From: an uncultured Prevotellaceae bacterium
Lineage (GTDB): Bacteria; Bacteroidota; Bacteroidia; Bacteroidales; Bacteroidaceae
Assembly (NCBI GenBank): GCA_900318995.1
Contig: ONMR01000016.1
Span: 1 to 42,272 of the forward strand
Direction of reading: 5' to 3'
DNA: 42,272 bases
Shown here one piece after another: positions 39,307-42,272 of this stretch. Each line of letters begins with the position of its first letter. Position 1 is the stretch's first letter. The position numbers and the translations under genes were made by a program. Under the pieces are notes generated by a model, which had not been told where the DNA came from, did no database searches, and saw only the letters and a list, made by a program, of their open reading frames with translations.

Positions 39307-40509
39307 ATGAAAATCTCCAACCGCGCTGAGATAATGCCCAGTTCGCCTATCCGCAAACTGTCAGGCATTGCACAGAAAATTGAGGCCGAAGGCATCAAGG
39401 TTTATCATCTTAACATCGGTCAGCCCGACCTGCCCACTCCGCAGATTGGCCTTGACACGCTCAAGAAGATTGACCGCAAGGTGCTGGAATACACCCCATC
39501 ACAGGGATTCCTGAGCCTGCGCAAGAAGCTGTGCGACTATTACGAGCAGTATCAGATCAAGTTTGACCCCGATGACATCATCGTAACAAGCGGAGGATCC
39601 GAGGCGGTTCTGTTTGCGTTTATGACCTGCCTTAACCCCGGTGATGAGATTATAGTTCCGGAGCCTGCCTACGCCAACTACATGGCATTCGCAGTTTCGG
39701 CCGGCGCCGTAATCAAGCCTATCGTGTCAACCATTGAGGACGGATTCGCACTGCCCCCGGTCGAAAAGTTCGAAGAACTCATCCCCGAGCGCACCAAGGG
39801 CATCCTCATCTGCAACCCCAACAACCCCACCGGTTATCTGTACACCCGCAAGGAGATGCTCCAACTGCGAGACCTGGTCAAGAAGTATGACCTATACCTT
39901 TTCTCGGATGAGGTTTACCGCGAGTTCATCTACACAGGCTCACCTTACATCTCAGCCTGCCACCTTGAGGGCATTGAGGATCACGTAATCCTGATAGACT
40001 CAGTTTCAAAGCGTTACTCGGAGTGCGGAATCCGCATCGGCGCCATCGCCACCAAGAACCAGGAGGTACGCAACGCCGTAATGAAGTTCTGCCAGGCACG
40101 TCTCTGTCCGCCGCTTATCGGTCAGGTTATAGCCGAGGCATCGATATCGGCCCCGCGTGAATACATGACCAACACATACGAGGAGTTCATTACCCGCCGC
40201 AAATACCTGATCGACGGACTTAACAAGATACCTGGAGTATATTCGCCCATCCCCATGGGCGCATTCTACACCACGGCAAAACTGCCTATCGATGATTGCG
40301 AGAAGTTCTGCAAGTGGTGTCTTACCGATTTCCGCCGTGACGGCAAGACCATAATGATGGCCCCCGGAACCGGCTTCTACTCCGACCCGCAGTACGGACG
40401 CGACCAGGTGCGTCTGGCTTATGTGCTAAATATCGAAGACCTCAAGGATGCGCTCAAGCTGTTAGCCGAGGCACTTGAAGAGTACAACAGCCTGCCCAAG
40501 AAACAATGA
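39307..40509 (+). CDS. Class I/II pyridoxal-phosphate aminotransferase (aspartate-type)
   Basis: The 400-residue enzyme has the fold-type I AAT pattern. Conserved segments are LNIGQPDLPTP (35-45), SGGSEA (95-100), CNPNNPTG (169-176), FSDEVYREF (199-207) and the PLP Lys 235 in DSVSKRYSECGIRIG (231-245). The C-terminal Arg region is RDQVRLAY. The DEVY motif and the length fit the aspartate aminotransferase-like group; the amino-acid specificity cannot be read. It overlaps the GHL10 gene by four bases (ATGA). Confidence 0.92.
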   Translation: MKISNRAEIMPSSPIRKLSGIAQKIEAEGIKVYHLNIGQPDLPTPQIGLDTLKKIDRKVLEYTPSQGFLSLRKKLCDYYEQYQIKFDPDDIIVTSGGSEAVLFAFMTCLNPGDEIIVPEPAYANYMAFAVSAGAVIKPIVSTIEDGFALPPVEKFEELIPERTKGILICNPNNPTGYLYTRKEMLQLRDLVKKYDLYLFSDEVYREFIYTGSPYISACHLEGIEDHVILIDSVSKRYSECGIRIGAIATKNQEVRNAVMKFCQARLCPPLIGQVIAEASISAPREYMTNTYEEFITRRKYLIDGLNKIPGVYSPIPMGAFYTTAKLPIDDCEKFCKWCLTDFRRDGKTIMMAPGTGFYSDPQYGRDQVRLAYVLNIEDLKDALKLLAEALEEYNSLPKKQ

Positions 40510-41996
40510 AAAGACTGGCTCTCCTGCTCCTGACTCTGTCGGTGGTGCTGCTTTGCAGTGCCGCCGCGCCCAAGCGCGAGTTCCGCGGAGCATGGATTCA
40601 GGCCGTCAACCATCAGTTTGAAGGCATACCCACAGCCGAACTCAAGACAGAACTCTCTCGCCAGCTTGACTCATTGGCATCTTGCGGAATCAACACCATA
40701 CTCTTTCAGGTACGCGTTGAGGCCGACGCTCTCTATAAGTCTGACCTGGAGCCCTGGAGCGCATTCCTGACCGGATTCCAGGGCGAAGCACCTGATGAGG
40801 ACTGGGACCCCCTGCAGTTCATGATTGACCAGTGCCACTCACGTTGCATGGAACTGCACGCCTGGATAAACCCCTTCCGAGCCAAGACAGCAGCCACAAC
40901 CGAGTTTGCTGACAACCACCAGATAAAAGTTCATCCCGAGCGTATCATAAGATACGGTGACCTGGCACTGTTTGACCCGGCTCTTAAGGAGAACCGTGAC
41001 TATATATGTAAGGTGGCAGCAGATATCGTAACGCGTTATGATATTGACGGATTCCACATAGACGACTACTTTTATCCCTACCCTGACGGCAACCGGAAAT
41101 TTCAGGACGACGCTTCATTCCGTAAAGACCCGCGCGGATTCAAGGATAAGGATGACTGGCGCAGAGATAATGTAAACCTGTTTGTTGAACAGCTCTACCA
41201 CACCGTAAAGGAGATTAAGCCATGGGTAAAATTCGGAATATCACCATTCGGCATTTACCGTAACAAATCTTCGGAGTACCCTCAGGGCAGCGAAACAACC
41301 GGTTTTGAGAACTACAGCGGACTATATGCCGATGTCCTATACTGGATAGAGAAGGGATGGATGGACTACTGCATCCCTCAGACTTACTGGAACACAGGCT
41401 ACAAAGCGGCCGATTACGCTATTCTGGCGAAATGGTGGTCTGACCATGCAGGAGGCTGTCTGATGTATTTGGGACAGGATGTGGAACGCACTGTCACAGG
41501 CAAGGACCCCAACCATCCCGAAAGCAACCAGCAGCGTCACAAGCTCAATCTGGAACGCATACTTGGAGGTTTGCAGGGCAACTGCTTCTGGCCCGCCAAG
41601 TCAGTAGTCGATAATCCCGATGATTACCGTTCAGTTCTGGCATCGGAATACTACACCACACCGGCACTTCAGCCTTTGGCCGTATATCTGCCTTCAAATA
41701 CTCCGGGCAAGGTGCGCAAGCTCATGCGCGTAGAGACTAAAGACGGTCCGGTACTGTTTTGGACAGCTCCTAAGGCAAAGAAAGAACTGGACAAAGCAAT
41801 CCAGTATGTGGTATACCGTTTTGAGAAAGGCCAGCAAATCGACCTGGATGACCCTCGCAACATCGTAGCCATTACCCGACGCTCATTCCTTAACCTACCC
41901 TTCCGCGACGGCTCAACTCAGTACATCTATGTTGTCACCGCACTCAATCGTATTCAGCGCGAATCAACACCTGCCAAGTGTAAAGTAAACCTTTGA
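40506..41996 (+). CDS. GHL10 family (DUF187) glycosyl hydrolase, exported
   Basis: The 496-residue protein has a signal peptide (cleavage near CSAAA). The body starts REFRGAWIQAV, the GHL10/DUF187 hallmark, with INTILFQVRVEADALYKSDLEPWS and HAWINPFRA as the following barrel strands. DIDGFHIDDYFYPYP carries the catalytic-type Asp residues, and FGISPFGIYRNK and DYCIPQTYWN are later conserved segments. The C-terminal 100 residues resemble a fibronectin-like module. Relatives are described as YngK-type lipoproteins, possibly acting on peptidoglycan-linked sugars; here the leader is not a clear lipobox. It overlaps the aminotransferase gene by four bases. Confidence 0.88.
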   Translation: MKRLALLLLTLSVVLLCSAAAPKREFRGAWIQAVNHQFEGIPTAELKTELSRQLDSLASCGINTILFQVRVEADALYKSDLEPWSAFLTGFQGEAPDEDWDPLQFMIDQCHSRCMELHAWINPFRAKTAATTEFADNHQIKVHPERIIRYGDLALFDPALKENRDYICKVAADIVTRYDIDGFHIDDYFYPYPDGNRKFQDDASFRKDPRGFKDKDDWRRDNVNLFVEQLYHTVKEIKPWVKFGISPFGIYRNKSSEYPQGSETTGFENYSGLYADVLYWIEKGWMDYCIPQTYWNTGYKAADYAILAKWWSDHAGGCLMYLGQDVERTVTGKDPNHPESNQQRHKLNLERILGGLQGNCFWPAKSVVDNPDDYRSVLASEYYTTPALQPLAVYLPSNTPGKVRKLMRVETKDGPVLFWTAPKAKKELDKAIQYVVYRFEKGQQIDLDDPRNIVAITRRSFLNLPFRDGSTQYIYVVTALNRIQRESTPAKCKVNL

Positions 41997-42272
41997 ATTT
42001 AACTTTCGTCCACCTTATATACTATTACATGTGAACGCTGCAGAAAAAGCAGCACAGCGCCAAAAGACAAACTTCATAAATAAATAACTTAAAGTTAATA
42101 GAACAATCAGCGGTAAATTTTGTTTATCGCTGATTTTCTTTATGTTAACCATGTTTTCAAAATTATCAATTTGTTAAGCGTTATGTTAACGAAGGATAAA
42201 TAATTAACTTCCCACTTAACTTCCGCCCGCTTTTTGACTCTTATATCCGAAAGCTGGTTGAAACAGCATTCA
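41997..42272. other. Terminal intergenic region with hairpins and GTTAAC repeats
   Basis: No gene seen to the window edge. Contents: a GCTGC...GCAGC hairpin (42037-42053); the palindrome TAACTTAAAGTTA (42085-42097); a terminator-like hairpin AATCAGCG/CGCTGATT (42105-42135) followed by TTCTTTA; an exact direct repeat TTATGTTAAC (42140-42149, 42181-42190); and two TTAACTTCC (42204 and 42216). It may hold the promoter and operators of a gene to the right. Confidence 0.5.
42105..42140 (+). terminator. Terminator downstream of the GHL10 gene
   Basis: AATCAGCG (42105-42112) and CGCTGATT (42128-42135) form a perfect eight-base stem that can extend through GTAAA/TTTAT. TTCTTTA follows. Confidence 0.65.

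Overview
This window looks like chromosomal DNA of a Bacteroidales bacterium (Bacteroidota), probably from a gut or rumen lineage. The signs are Bacteroides-type promoters (TAnnTTTG -7 boxes, several with a TTG about 20 bases upstream), weak or absent Shine-Dalgarno sites, many lipoproteins and TonB receptors, and families typical of the phylum (FISUMP domain, DUF4424-like domain, M56-BlaI pairs, TIGR02172 and TIGR02452 proteins, CE15/GH43/GHL10 enzymes). The genus cannot be fixed from the sequence alone. No transposase, integrase, phage gene or CRISPR array is visible, so this is mostly ordinary chromosome.

Layout. 1-3.5 kb: a tiny ORF, a terminator and a BlaI-M56 peptidase regulatory pair with a BlaI-like operator. 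3.5-9.6 kb: pfkA and a LolA-like protein, ndk, YccF, a large FtsX/MacB-type permease, and a membrane protein/XRE regulator pair. 9.7-11.4 kb: a secreted DUF4424-like/FISUMP protein. 11.4-15.6 kb (minus): a tight four-gene operon of glutamine synthetase, PARG-type ADP-ribose glycohydrolase, tyrosine phosphatase and a TIGR02172 kinase-like protein. 15.7-17.7 kb: a TonB receptor. 17.9-19.4 kb: a peroxide-defence operon (Gpx, OhrR-type MarR, exported Gpx), divergent from an AraC regulator that precedes a second TonB receptor and a lipoprotein (19.6-23.1 kb). 23.1-26.3 kb: NfeD, flotillin and a CE15 esterase. 26.5-29.2 kb: Crp-like regulator, dCMP deaminase and CtpA protease. 29.2-33 kb: RecF-DciA, a TPR protein, tRNA-Tyr, proC and a YqiA-like hydrolase. 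33.2-37.9 kb: acyl-CoA ligase, LytTR regulator, an unusual 306-base intergenic region, a CE6/SASA esterase and an OmpA lipoprotein. 38-42 kb: a GH43-like lipoprotein, an aminotransferase and a GHL10 glycoside hydrolase.

The feature that stands out is a family of short palindromic REP-like elements (at least nine loci) in two related sequence types: TGATACAA...GGGG...CCCC...TTGTATCA and GTGACGCAAA...TTTGCGTCAC. Five of them supply, base for base, the TGA stop codon of the gene before them. Two opposed copies often form a REPIN-like doublet. One 39-base copy lies in frame inside the PARG gene and adds 13 residues to the protein. No mobilising RAYT transposase is in the window.
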